A stretch of 26,759 bases of DNA from an uncultured Microcaldota archaeon (lineage in GTDB: Archaea > Micrarchaeota > Micrarchaeia > Anstonellales > Anstonellaceae). The notes under the pieces were generated by a model. The model was not told where the DNA came from. It saw nothing but the letters and a program-made list of their open reading frames with translations, and ran no database searches. Positions within the stretch are counted from its first letter, which is position 1; every line of letters starts with the position of its first letter. Below are positions 6,501-14,283 of the stretch, piece after piece. Location of the stretch: NCBI GenBank assembly GCA_903923795.1, contig CAIXYX010000146.1, positions 1 through 26,759 of the forward strand. The letters run 5' to 3'. A program made the translations under genes and the position numbers.

Positions 6501-8404
6501 ATTTGAGGGACACTGCCACCATTGAAGTTGTTGCACTGGTATTCGAGCTCGCAGTTCGTCACCCAGTGGCAGCCGCAGTCCACGGCCTCGCCGGTGTTGA
6601 GGAAACATGAACCGCGCGAATAGACGGATTTGTCGCATTGATTCGAGAGGCAGTCGGTGCCATCCGCGCATTCGAACACCTTGGCACCGGCGGGCCCGGG
6701 CTTTGTCTGCTCGCTTTGGTAAATGGAGATGTAATAGTCGGAAGTGATGCCGTAGTTATCCAATATGTCGCTGACGGCCTTGCTGTAATGCCCGTTGCTG
6801 TCCTTGAGCGGTGGCGGCAACTGGCATTTGTAATAATTGCGGGGCTCGGCTTTCAATTTATCCACAAGGCAGGCTTTGCTCGGATGGGAATCCGGCAGGG
6901 AATAGACGAGCGCCGGGCACAGGGCGGCTGTGCCCGAGCTAGGGAAGCCTGGACACGGGGTGGATGCGGCAGGTGACGCATAATTCTTCTTGAGCTCGTC
7001 CGAATAATTGCTAATGTTCATGAACGGCTGCATCTCATCAGATTGGCTTGCTCCGGTAGAGGGGGTGAGATTGGTTTTCTGGGTCAGCAGCTCAACATTC
7101 TGTGCGCATGTCTTGAATTGGTTGAAGCTGCACGTTTTCTGGCAAGCCATATAAGCGCGGGTCTGGTCCTCGGGGCCATTGACAATGAAATGCTGGTCAG
7201 GGGTGTTGTCGCAGTAATAATAATCAGGCGTGACTTCGAATGTGTTTGGGTCTGTTTTGGTTTGCATGCGGCAGAGGGTGAGAGGATTCTGATAATTGAG
7301 GCCGTTGATGGTGACAGTGGTCGGACCGGGCCCGGGGCAGCTTCCACCATCTTCCTCGCAGGCAGCGATATCTCCCACAACCACGCCACAATTTCCGATA
7401 TTCACGCCAGTCGGAGGAACGGAAGAATATGTGCAAATGCAGGTGGCCAAACTGCCTGAGACCGAGCAATAATGATCTGTCACCCATATGGTGCGCTTTG
7501 TGAACGCGTCCAATTTAGCAGGTTTTTGGGTAACCGGATCTTTTGTCAGATATGACGTGTATCTGTCCACAACCGCATTCGGATTATTCGCCGGGCAGTA
7601 GTAATCCGACGGCGGCAGGTAATAACGGGCTCGGTCATAGTCGGAGAATTGCCCGCCTATGCCGAGGCGCAATGTGTTGACAGTCCAGTCAGGCGTTTTG
7701 AGAAGCCGCGCCATATTCTTGTTGAGAGGAGTGAAATTCATGACTTTGCCGACCAAGCCTGATTGCTGGTTCTCGGCCATCTGTTTGAATGCATTGCCCC
7801 CGCTGTTGCTGGCCTGCTGCAATGACTGGGTGTCGATGCTCTGTTTGGCCGTCAGCACCGGCTTGCCATAAGCCATGACAGTGCAGTTGTTCATCACGCA
7901 CGGGTCGGAGATGGCCACGCAAATCGGGCCGACTGTCTCGGATGTGGTCGTGCCGTTCTCCGCGACGAGATAGCAGGTGTTTTTTTCGTCAGTGTTTTTG
8001 CAGTCTGATTTTTTGAAATTGCAGTTGCTGGTGCAGAGGATTGGGTCGACGTGGCTGGCTGCGTCATCCAAATGATTCGGGTCATATCCGCTCTTTAGCA
8101 CGGTGCCGTTCTTCATGAGGAATGCGCAGGAATTTCCACAACCATCAAGGATGAGATTGCCGTTCGGGTCGGTCATTTGTTTTCCTGTCGCCGCGTCCAT
8201 TTTCACATGGCAAGTATAGAGTGTGTCGCTCTTCATGCAGCAGGCGCCATACGAGAGATTGGAATTCGGCTGCACGCAGCCCGCGAGCAGGAGGAGAATG
8301 ACGGAGAGGGAAGAGATGACGAGAATGGCCGAAATGGCCAAGCCTGGCCCAGAACGAGTTGTTCCCGAATTTTCGAAAATATTATTTTTTTCTATTTTTT
8401 TCAA
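3560..8404 (-). CDS. Giant cysteine-rich surface lipoprotein (1614 aa)
   Basis: This is the last gene of the 23-kb block. A hydrophilic N-tail (1-20) and a hydrophobic segment (21-42) end in the lipobox L-A-G-C, with the candidate lipidated Cys at 43, so the mature protein should be anchored outside the cell. The ectodomain is very rich in Cys, Asn, Ser and Tyr and holds small cysteine modules, for example CADGTDCLSNQC near residue 580, CACMPC near 1433 and CVTNQFCTDNLC near 1471. A cysteine-poor part (about 1080-1370) with alternating strands such as VLDIREYD, AAIVVVDDL and LIVLDLDMSGVD reads like an alpha/beta, perhaps TIM-barrel-like, domain; I cannot name it. The start is TTG at 8404, one base after the stop of the preceding gene; no in-frame ATG precedes the lipobox. 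Function is unknown; adhesion or an outer cap of the membrane complex encoded upstream fits. Confidence 0.85.
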   Translation of the reverse strand: MKKIEKNNIFENSGTTRSGPGLAISAILVISSLSVILLLLAGCVQPNSNLSYGACCMKSDTLYTCHVKMDAATGKQMTDPNGNLILDGCGNSCAFLMKNGTVLKSGYDPNHLDDAASHVDPILCTSNCNFKKSDCKNTDEKNTCYLVAENGTTTSETVGPICVAISDPCVMNNCTVMAYGKPVLTAKQSIDTQSLQQASNSGGNAFKQMAENQQSGLVGKVMNFTPLNKNMARLLKTPDWTVNTLRLGIGGQFSDYDRARYYLPPSDYYCPANNPNAVVDRYTSYLTKDPVTQKPAKLDAFTKRTIWVTDHYCSVSGSLATCICTYSSVPPTGVNIGNCGVVVGDIAACEEDGGSCPGPGPTTVTINGLNYQNPLTLCRMQTKTDPNTFEVTPDYYYCDNTPDQHFIVNGPEDQTRAYMACQKTCSFNQFKTCAQNVELLTQKTNLTPSTGASQSDEMQPFMNISNYSDELKKNYASPAASTPCPGFPSSGTAALCPALVYSLPDSHPSKACLVDKLKAEPRNYYKCQLPPPLKDSNGHYSKAVSDILDNYGITSDYYISIYQSEQTKPGPAGAKVFECADGTDCLSNQCDKSVYSRGSCFLNTGEAVDCGCHWVTNCELEYQCNNFNGGSVPQIQCNVNKDACNYAQNGDAAKPVLMCDYDTHHYFTPAVSANHMLPNNADGGTAHVYDIADFLKNLGYYSDQGFELATVQRWSNINVCLGSNGASQMIAPVCPNAHSTLGDFPGCLHYTGSSEGIPWQPKYSKDVASFTQPLACPASFSGPISQPGWVDTSSIFSSDTFRWNPIPSPPSTFVGVPDQQPVVGAGGVRYITTSRYVTWQNDNCYLSLSGYKTDGTECPPDQIKFPLIHNCQMTINGSDYFASKTGQSDYSYKYKDLYQLQVTAANQKLVTTPASPNPSITRMDEFTYEYPTVSSDPTKYAEIQSTGGQKYGYEYTQNYVPDKTLNGVRTDVDSKLYRVDKTWLINSFGQCQVDPATNAPVVSTYGVCKSCGTMLTLAYQPVRDWVPNSITPLSSGYCPKGCMSYLSGGVSICTDCPSSYPAQTFSANASGAPGMYPDFGILADKINEYQSANILPVLDIREYDSVPIADNGAVEVRLSSSYSDCYRVGSESYSSGYLDIKNFVWVGGGWFCHVPAQADWLLTYLNKNHSAAIVVVDDLPGPTGGCNGNAVPLAGSACEKARSRIINVSSACPTCLKALQYPPKNSPTPRLTIADILAAPNDYPQDLNDSIKLYTGVSFDGLRVTQPNDWLAGGKPPRVSNVSLIVLDLDMSGVDMTDNTTIDHAILAYINVSRRLLQHAGWPSVWKLDYTKGLPANQNALYNDLLYRRLILREREMTLAGVSGVLLPPLDNGDPTQARESGETDGRLIPAGSAITSTNTPFCAVQSASTDFLHPQIMAGTQKILAKDKCACMPCTDLDIMLKKCDPTCFDGTHCKDANGNDGVGKCEPYCVTNQFCTDNLCDGPALKDKTMTCTALRSSNAPPITCNSANFPDCDILADEKLGTMAGLPQGPQLIGGMPDGKRCCLKTDTTYYTYRTDASISVSAEPVIFPGYGANTTDCGRSPNSVDAYSATSCVTPAAPLSNVMWTCTAPS

Positions 8405-8405
8405 C

Positions 8406-9656
8406 TCAAATCACCTTGGACATGAAATGCATTATCTCCCCTGAATCTCCGCCCAAAATAGGCGTGGCGATGGTGATGAATAAAAGTGCGCATGCCAGCG
8501 CGGCAAGAGGATAGAAGAAAGCCTCTATCTGCAGTTTCGCCATCTCGGCCCCCACCTGCCCCAAATCGAGGGTGGAGGCGTCGCTCGCCGCTTTCGGCGC
8601 CACCTGTGTGTATGTGCTCACCATCCCCGAGAATGACGTGTAGCACACGTTGGCTTTCGTGTTGTCGACCGCAGGTATGAGCGTCGTGGGGTCGGGCCGC
8701 ACCGTTGTCGGGTCCATCAGGATATATGCGATAGGAAAGACAAAGAAAAATCCAATCGCCATGGCCACCATGAGCGAGCCCAATCCCCGCAGAATGGGGA
8801 AGATGCGCAAAAGAAGGCCCAATGGCAAAAAGACCGTGAGCATATTCTGGGCCAAGTATTCGGCGAACATGAATTGCGCGTGCAAACTTATGCCGATTGG
8901 CGTGAGCTTGTTCGCGATGTAATGCGCGCTCTCCATCTGGCTATGCAATTCGGTGTTCCAGTCCCACACATAGACCGGTATGTTGAAGAGGTAGAGCGAA
9001 TAGGTGGTGAGGGGTTCGGTGTCTTTGTTGAGAAGCCATGCCTGGTTGTAGAGGCTTTCGGTGTATTCTATCTTCTCCTGCAAATGGCAGCGGATGATGC
9101 CGAACGGGCCCGTGCCCCAGACATCCATCGCGGTGCCGTAGCACAATGTTGTTGTACCTGCCGGCATGATTCCACTCGTCTTGATATAATTGAACGCTTC
9201 CGCCCCGCCCGCCACCAGCACGAATATCATCACCGCCGAAGCGGTCACCTGGAAGAATTCGGCCTTTGCGAACTGCATCACATGAGGTGCATGCGCCACT
9301 CTCCCAAACACATACACTATGGTGTTTGCGAAAATGCAGATGGCGATGGCGAGTATGGTCATCTGATACCATGCACCCGTGCCGTGCGTGTAATATCCGG
9401 CAGCGCGGCCCATGAGGGCGTTCGGGTCGCTCCACGAGAACGCGTCTGTCGCCGTGGCGTAGAGGAGCGGCGAGAGCGTGAGGATGAGGAGAAAAGTGAA
9501 GGCGAACATGCACAATGGATTATGGGGGGAAGAACACGGCGGACGGGCGGCAGAATATGGCCGGCAAGGAGCGGGGCTAAACCGACGCGAGCCGCGGGGC
9601 GGATTTTTGTTTTCATTTTTTTGTTTCATCTTGTTTCTCCTTTTTTCATTCTTCAT
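8406..9656 (-). CDS. Polytopic membrane protein, scaffold paralogue 6 (416 aa)
   Basis: A long basic N-tail (1-48) precedes a signal-like hydrophobic segment (50-67). TM1 spans about 98-118, then K131-x-E133, TM2 (135-152), an outer loop (153-265), TM3 (268-283), R284-x5-R290-x2-G293-x14-P308 with TM4, a second outer loop, and TM5 (380-398) ending in the acidic tail LGGDSGE. All six paralogues of the cluster share these landmarks. By the positive-inside rule K-x-E, R-x5-R and the tail face the cytoplasm and both loops face out. This copy has no giant insert and is one of the minimal versions. It starts 6 bp after the 1115-aa gene. Met50 (about 9509), directly before the signal-like segment, is a possible alternative start. 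A VirB6/TrbL-like channel role is a hypothesis. Confidence 0.85.
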   Translation of the reverse strand: MKNEKRRNKMKQKNENKNPPRGSRRFSPAPCRPYSAARPPCSSPHNPLCMFAFTFLLILTLSPLLYATATDAFSWSDPNALMGRAAGYYTHGTGAWYQMTILAIAICIFANTIVYVFGRVAHAPHVMQFAKAEFFQVTASAVMIFVLVAGGAEAFNYIKTSGIMPAGTTTLCYGTAMDVWGTGPFGIIRCHLQEKIEYTESLYNQAWLLNKDTEPLTTYSLYLFNIPVYVWDWNTELHSQMESAHYIANKLTPIGISLHAQFMFAEYLAQNMLTVFLPLGLLLRIFPILRGLGSLMVAMAIGFFFVFPIAYILMDPTTVRPDPTTLIPAVDNTKANVCYTSFSGMVSTYTQVAPKAASDASTLDLGQVGAEMAKLQIEAFFYPLAALACALLFITIATPILGGDSGEIMHFMSKVI

Positions 9657-9662
9657 CTCTAA

Positions 9663-12600
9663 TCATATCATCGCGATTAGTTTTGTGGCATCCACTTCCT
9701 CCCCCATCAGCGCCGCGATGTCGCGCACAAACGACACCGTGACTATGAGCCCCGCCGTCGGGATGAGGATGGCGCGCACGAAGTTGAGGGCCGTCAGATT
9801 GAAATACACTCCCAAATCGACGGGAGAGCTGTTGCTGTCGGGAGGATGCGATCCGCCAATCGGCATGAGCGGCCCCGGATACGGGTCGCCGGGGTTGTAT
9901 GTGAATATGTCTGTGCCGCCCAGATGCTGCTCCCTGACTTCGAGCTGGGACACGTCAGTCACTCCGAGCCGGTTGCTTGAATCCATCCCCGTGTAGAGCG
10001 GCCCGAGCATGATGCCTGTCAGCGCGAGAAGCACTGGATAGAATATGTAGAAGCCTATGCCAATCGCCACAAGCGCGCCGCCGAAACCTCTTAGGAACGG
10101 CACCGAGCGCAGGATGAGGCCGATGGGCACGAGGAAAATGAACAGGCCGCTTGATGAAGAGAAGAAGAAGAGGGAGAACAATTCGAAAAGAAGCACGAGC
10201 ATGAAAGAGGTGTTGAGGTTGAGAAGCATGCCAAGCGAGCCCATCTGGGTGTAATCCCCGCCGAATGGCATGAACGAGAATCCGTTGCCGCCCATGGCGG
10301 GGAATTGGGTCTTGTATGACGAATATGTGGCCCTCATGTTGAGCACGCCCATCTCGTAGCGGATAGCCACCACTGTGATGTGCGTCTGGGAAAGTCCCCA
10401 TTCAAGCGATTTGAGCGCAGTCTGCGAAAGAGTCATTGTCGGCGTGATGCACAATGCCCCTGTCGAGCATGCGCCCGGCGCCTGCCCCGCCCAATTGAGG
10501 AATTCGCCGATTTGCAGGGTGCACTGCGTGTTCACCAGCCACACTATGATTATGAAGATGAAGATGGTCATGCCTATTTGGCCCAGCTCTGTTTTTGACC
10601 ACTCGAGAAGATGCGGGTGGTGGAACGCTTCGCCCAACATGTAGACCAGCGCGATGATGCCCAAGAGAGCCAGCATGCCCGCGGCCATCATGCGCAGCCA
10701 TCTCCATAATTCATCCGCATTGCAGATTGTGCCTGTGCTGGCGGGCAGGCCGCTCGCGGTCGATGTCACCAGAGCGAATATTTTCGGCAGGGAGAGGATG
10801 GCGTTCGACAAGCCACTCACCGAGAATTCGAATGTTGTGCCCGGCGGGCACAATTGCGGCGTGCAGACGAGGGTGATGACATAATCCCCGCCAGATACAT
10901 GCGCGCTGAAAGCCGTCGATGGGACTCCGTTTATTTTGAGGGTTGCCAAATAATCAGTGAATGTCTGGCCGCCGGGCGGCGTGAGGCGGAAGGTGTATGT
11001 GCCTGTGCTGCTTTTGAGCAGGGCCGCCATGCCTGTGTTGAGGTCAATCATCATCTGCGGGTCGGCAGGGGTTGTCTCAACCGTCGCGAGGCCCGGCGGC
11101 GGGATGGGCGGGCGCTTGAATTGTATTATGAGGGGGAAGTAAGACCAGTCCGACCATGTGCTCCCTTTCCTGGCGCGAGCCCAGACCTTGATGGTTTTGC
11201 CTCGGCATATGTCCGGAGCGCACACATATGGCGTCGCGCCCGTGTTGGTGTTGTGCTTGTCTGTCGCAGTCACTTCGCCATTTCCGTATGGGTCAGAAGT
11301 CTGCAATACTGTCGTGCCGTCCACATCGTAAAGCACCATTTTGTACTGGTGCGCATCCACCTCGTCTGCCGCGTTGCTGGCATAGAATGTGAATGTGTCT
11401 GTGTCATATTGGGTGGATGGCAAGGGGGATGATTTGCCTACAATGGTGGGGGCGGCGAATGCAGGTTTTTGGGGAATCGTCCATGATTTGGTGTATGGAT
11501 TCGACTTCACCTGATTGGTGGTGTATGCATACACGCTGAGCTTGAGCGTGCCTCCCGGCGGGCAGGTGGTCTCGGTGCATGGCGAGAGGCTCGTCGTAGT
11601 GGTGCTGCCGGTCTGGAACGGGGCCGAACCTTCGACCTTCTGGCCTCCGGGCAATTCCCAAACATAATAATGGCCTACTGCCGCCGGAGTGCCGCCGGTC
11701 GATGAGAGTGCAGTCGCCACGATGCCCAATGGATAGGGGCTTACTTGCTCTGTGGTGACCGTCGGTGTTGCCGGCAGGGTGCATGCCTGGCCGGCTGCGC
11801 TGATGGTGATTGTGCCCGAACTGGTTGGAGAAGAGGGCAGACCATTCGGGCTGATGGCCTTCACGCTCACACTGAGGCTGTTTCCCTGCATGCAGTTGTG
11901 GGCCGCGCAGTCGAACGTGCTTTGCGCGATGCCTGTCGTTGAGCCGGCAGGGACAGGGACAATGACCACAGTCGGCACCCCGTCGTGCAGCCATGTGTAT
12001 TCATAGCTTGTGATGGCCCATGCAGTCGACGGCTGGCTTTGGTGGCAGGTGGGAGGCGTGCTTGATGCGGGGCTGGCTTGGGCCGTCATTATGGCATTGG
12101 GGCAATACGGGCCGGATGCTGGCAGGAGAGAGACGAGCGGAGGGGACTGCGGGTCGGCCGGGTAGATGGAAGCGAATGCCGAACTGCTATAACCAGATAT
12201 CATCTGGGACGGGTCTTGGGCATAGAATTGCAGCTGCAGCTTATCCGTGCAGTGATTGGTTTTGCAGTCGAGCGAGGCTGAATATGTTCTGGAGGTGGAT
12301 GTTCTGGCGGTTGCATCTTCTGTCACTGTCCAGTCTCCGGCAACCACGCCGTTATTCGTCGAATCCCAGATGAACTTCGGTTGAGCGGTGGTTGAGCTGT
12401 CGAAGATTTTCAAACTGGCGATGACTTTCGCGGGGTCATCATCAACATCAGTGACTTTGAAAGTGAAAGAGAGGGGCGCGTTGTAGCCATAGCAGCCCGG
12501 CATGTTTTGATTGAGTTCGATGACGGGTTTGGTGTTTGGCTGCGATTTGGCGGTTGCGAAATTCGAAGAGGTCTGTGACACCGTATTGCCGCCTGAATCC

Positions 12601-13010
12601 ACCACAGTGATCCAAAACTTGGTGTACATCCCATTGCCGCAGCGTGGATAAGAGTTGCAGTATAACGGGTCGGTGACTGAGTATGATTGGGTGCCGGAAG
12701 TGACAGGAACCACAGTCACTCTGTAATTGCCCCCATCTCCAATATTTGACCATCCACATGTGATGGAACTGATGCTCAAGCCAGTGCCGGCGCTGATGGT
12801 GGCCTGAGCCGTCGATATCGCCGTATCCGCATTGGTGGTGATGGTTGGGATCGAGATGCTTGTTTGGGCGGCGGAGACTGGAGCTGCGATGAGCAAGAGC
12901 AGAAGGAGAATTGCACCGGCTGAGCCGAGAAGTATTTTTGTAATGGCCGGGCTGGGCATATGGCGGGCATCCGCCGAATTTGTTTTTCTCTCTTCTTTCA
13001 CAACTTTCAT
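9663..13010 (-). CDS. Scaffold paralogue 5 with N-terminal Ig-like repeat ectodomain (1115 aa)
   Basis: A signal peptide (about 22-48) is followed by an ectodomain of about 720 residues made of six roughly 110-130-residue beta-rich repeats, each with one cysteine pair (see the repeat entry). The conserved five-TM scaffold comes after it: TM1 772-793, K806-x-E808 (in WSKTEL), TM2 812-826, loop, TM3 944-967, R968-x5-R974-x2-G977-x14-P992, loop with a Pro/Gly-rich part, TM5 1076-1096 and the tail LMGEEVDATK. Here the giant domain precedes TM1, whereas in the 1507-aa paralogue it lies before TM5. Both positions are extracytoplasmic. The ATG abuts the preceding TAA directly. The repeats look like fibronectin-III/Ig-type folds, typical of archaeal surface proteins involved in contact or filament-like stalks. 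The specific role is unknown. Confidence 0.88.
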   Translation of the reverse strand: MKVVKEERKTNSADARHMPSPAITKILLGSAGAILLLLLLIAAPVSAAQTSISIPTITTNADTAISTAQATISAGTGLSISSITCGWSNIGDGGNYRVTVVPVTSGTQSYSVTDPLYCNSYPRCGNGMYTKFWITVVDSGGNTVSQTSSNFATAKSQPNTKPVIELNQNMPGCYGYNAPLSFTFKVTDVDDDPAKVIASLKIFDSSTTAQPKFIWDSTNNGVVAGDWTVTEDATARTSTSRTYSASLDCKTNHCTDKLQLQFYAQDPSQMISGYSSSAFASIYPADPQSPPLVSLLPASGPYCPNAIMTAQASPASSTPPTCHQSQPSTAWAITSYEYTWLHDGVPTVVIVPVPAGSTTGIAQSTFDCAAHNCMQGNSLSVSVKAISPNGLPSSPTSSGTITISAAGQACTLPATPTVTTEQVSPYPLGIVATALSSTGGTPAAVGHYYVWELPGGQKVEGSAPFQTGSTTTTSLSPCTETTCPPGGTLKLSVYAYTTNQVKSNPYTKSWTIPQKPAFAAPTIVGKSSPLPSTQYDTDTFTFYASNAADEVDAHQYKMVLYDVDGTTVLQTSDPYGNGEVTATDKHNTNTGATPYVCAPDICRGKTIKVWARARKGSTWSDWSYFPLIIQFKRPPIPPPGLATVETTPADPQMMIDLNTGMAALLKSSTGTYTFRLTPPGGQTFTDYLATLKINGVPSTAFSAHVSGGDYVITLVCTPQLCPPGTTFEFSVSGLSNAILSLPKIFALVTSTASGLPASTGTICNADELWRWLRMMAAGMLALLGIIALVYMLGEAFHHPHLLEWSKTELGQIGMTIFIFIIIVWLVNTQCTLQIGEFLNWAGQAPGACSTGALCITPTMTLSQTALKSLEWGLSQTHITVVAIRYEMGVLNMRATYSSYKTQFPAMGGNGFSFMPFGGDYTQMGSLGMLLNLNTSFMLVLLFELFSLFFFSSSSGLFIFLVPIGLILRSVPFLRGFGGALVAIGIGFYIFYPVLLALTGIMLGPLYTGMDSSNRLGVTDVSQLEVREQHLGGTDIFTYNPGDPYPGPLMPIGGSHPPDSNSSPVDLGVYFNLTALNFVRAILIPTAGLIVTVSFVRDIAALMGEEVDATKLIAMI
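10731..12869 (-). repeat. Six degenerate Ig-like protein repeats with a conserved Cys pair
   Basis: Within the 1115-aa protein the motif C-x4-C followed by a hydrophobic strand recurs at residues C249/C254 (CKTNHC), C368/C373 (CAAHNC), C478/C483 (CTETTC), C597/C602 (CAPDIC) and C716/C721 (CTPQLC). A C-x5-C variant at C118/C124 (CNSYPRC) makes six. The spacing is 131, 119, 110, 119 and 119 residues. Each pair is followed by a strand such as LQLQFYAQ, LSVSVKAI, LKLSVYAY, IKVWARAR or FEFSVSGL. The pair probably forms a small disulphide loop before a terminal strand of each domain. Confidence 0.75.
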
Positions 13011-14279
13011 TTAGCTCAGCCTCGCTATTCCCCATACATCGACTTCTGCGCCCAACCCCTGGCCCAGCACGCGTGTTGTCGCCAATGTGGCGGTGAGCGC
13101 CAGAACAGTCATCATCAGATTTCTTATCATCACGATATAGAGAATCTTGTCAACATCTGATGGATATCTGACATCATAGTATACCGGCACGCCCGCGGGC
13201 GGTTGGCGCGCGAGGAATGAATTCATGGTGCCCAGTAATTTGGATATTTTCGGGTCATATGGGTTGCATTCGATGGTGGACGAATCGAGCGGATTGTAAT
13301 TGGTGCCGAGCGGGGGGAATGCCAAGCCTTTGTAATTTTCATACTTCTCACCCGGTTTTATGAACTGATCTGCCATGCCCTGCCCAAGCAGTAGAACTGT
13401 CGGGAAGACGAAGTAGAGCGAGAGGGTCAATGCGATTAATGTGCCTCCAGCTTTTCGCGTCCAGTGCATGGCGCGCAGGAGTATGCCCAACGGCAGGAGC
13501 AGGCTCAAAGTGAATCCGGTCGTGTTCATGTTGAGCAGAATTTTCTCGGCTTGCAAGTCCATCATGCCTGTGCCTATCGCATTGAGCATCTGCCCTGTCG
13601 GCCCTCGCAATACTCCGTAAGTGGAGCAGCCGGCGATGGAGAATCCCACGCCAAGCATATTGCAGAAACCGGAGACTGAACTTACATAGCCCAAATCTTT
13701 TGTGAATTTGAGGGTTTGTGTCATTGCATCATTGAGCTGCACCTGCTCATTCGCATTGACTGATACGGCCCAGGTGTTGAGCGGTTGTGTTCCAGTAATG
13801 GGACAGGCCGGGCCGGGCGGGGTGCTTGTGCTGTCTGCTATTGTTTTGCAGAATGGAAGATAATCCCCGTTCGGAGGCACTGGCGCGGGATAAGAACAGG
13901 AGCCGCTTGTCATGCCGGAAAAGCCGCACACACCCTTCGCGGTCAGGCTCTCGAGTTCTGGCAGGCCGGCCACGAGCACGACAACAAGAATGAAAGTGAC
14001 GAGCGTCTGGCCCAATTCGTCTTTTATGAGGCCCTTGAACTGGTCCCAATGCAGGACATGAATCAGCATGTATGCGATAATCAAGGCGAAGACCGAGACG
14101 AGCACGGCAGATATCACTGCCGGCTTCCAGTCTTGCACGGCCGAGATGGATGAGGAGAAGATTAGGAGGGAGAAGAGGGAGAGGAAGAAAAGATGATGGA
14201 TTTTGCTCGCGCTCGGCACACCGGCTTGCGGGCCGAATGATTCGAATCCCGCGTTATTTTTCTTGTTCGTATTTTCCAT
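13011..14279 (-). CDS. Polytopic membrane protein, scaffold paralogue 4 (422 aa)
   Basis: A hydrophilic Asn/Lys-rich N-tail (1-28) leads into a signal-like segment (29-47). TM1 lies at about 52-74, then K86-x-E88 (in IKDELG), TM2 (91-106), an outer loop of about 150 residues with six cysteines (108-250), TM3 (255-268), R269-x5-R275-x2-G278-x14-P293 with TM4, a second outer loop (295-378), and TM5 (383-400) ending in GLGAEVDVWG. It is a minimal member of the family, with only modest cysteine-bearing loops. The gene lies 4 bp after the 1507-aa gene and ends immediately before the ATG of the 1115-aa gene. Stable expression as part of a multi-paralogue complex is inferred from the packing; no catalytic motif is visible. 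Confidence 0.85.
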   Translation of the reverse strand: MENTNKKNNAGFESFGPQAGVPSASKIHHLFFLSLFSLLIFSSSISAVQDWKPAVISAVLVSVFALIIAYMLIHVLHWDQFKGLIKDELGQTLVTFILVVVLVAGLPELESLTAKGVCGFSGMTSGSCSYPAPVPPNGDYLPFCKTIADSTSTPPGPACPITGTQPLNTWAVSVNANEQVQLNDAMTQTLKFTKDLGYVSSVSGFCNMLGVGFSIAGCSTYGVLRGPTGQMLNAIGTGMMDLQAEKILLNMNTTGFTLSLLLPLGILLRAMHWTRKAGGTLIALTLSLYFVFPTVLLLGQGMADQFIKPGEKYENYKGLAFPPLGTNYNPLDSSTIECNPYDPKISKLLGTMNSFLARQPPAGVPVYYDVRYPSDVDKILYIVMIRNLMMTVLALTATLATTRVLGQGLGAEVDVWGIARLS

Positions 14280-14283
14280 CTTT

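Noticed and set aside
8874..9662. 262-codon plus-strand frame opposite the 416-aa gene
   Set aside because: Antisense shadow rich in Arg, His and Cys with no membrane or domain pattern, while the minus strand encodes a clear scaffold paralogue.
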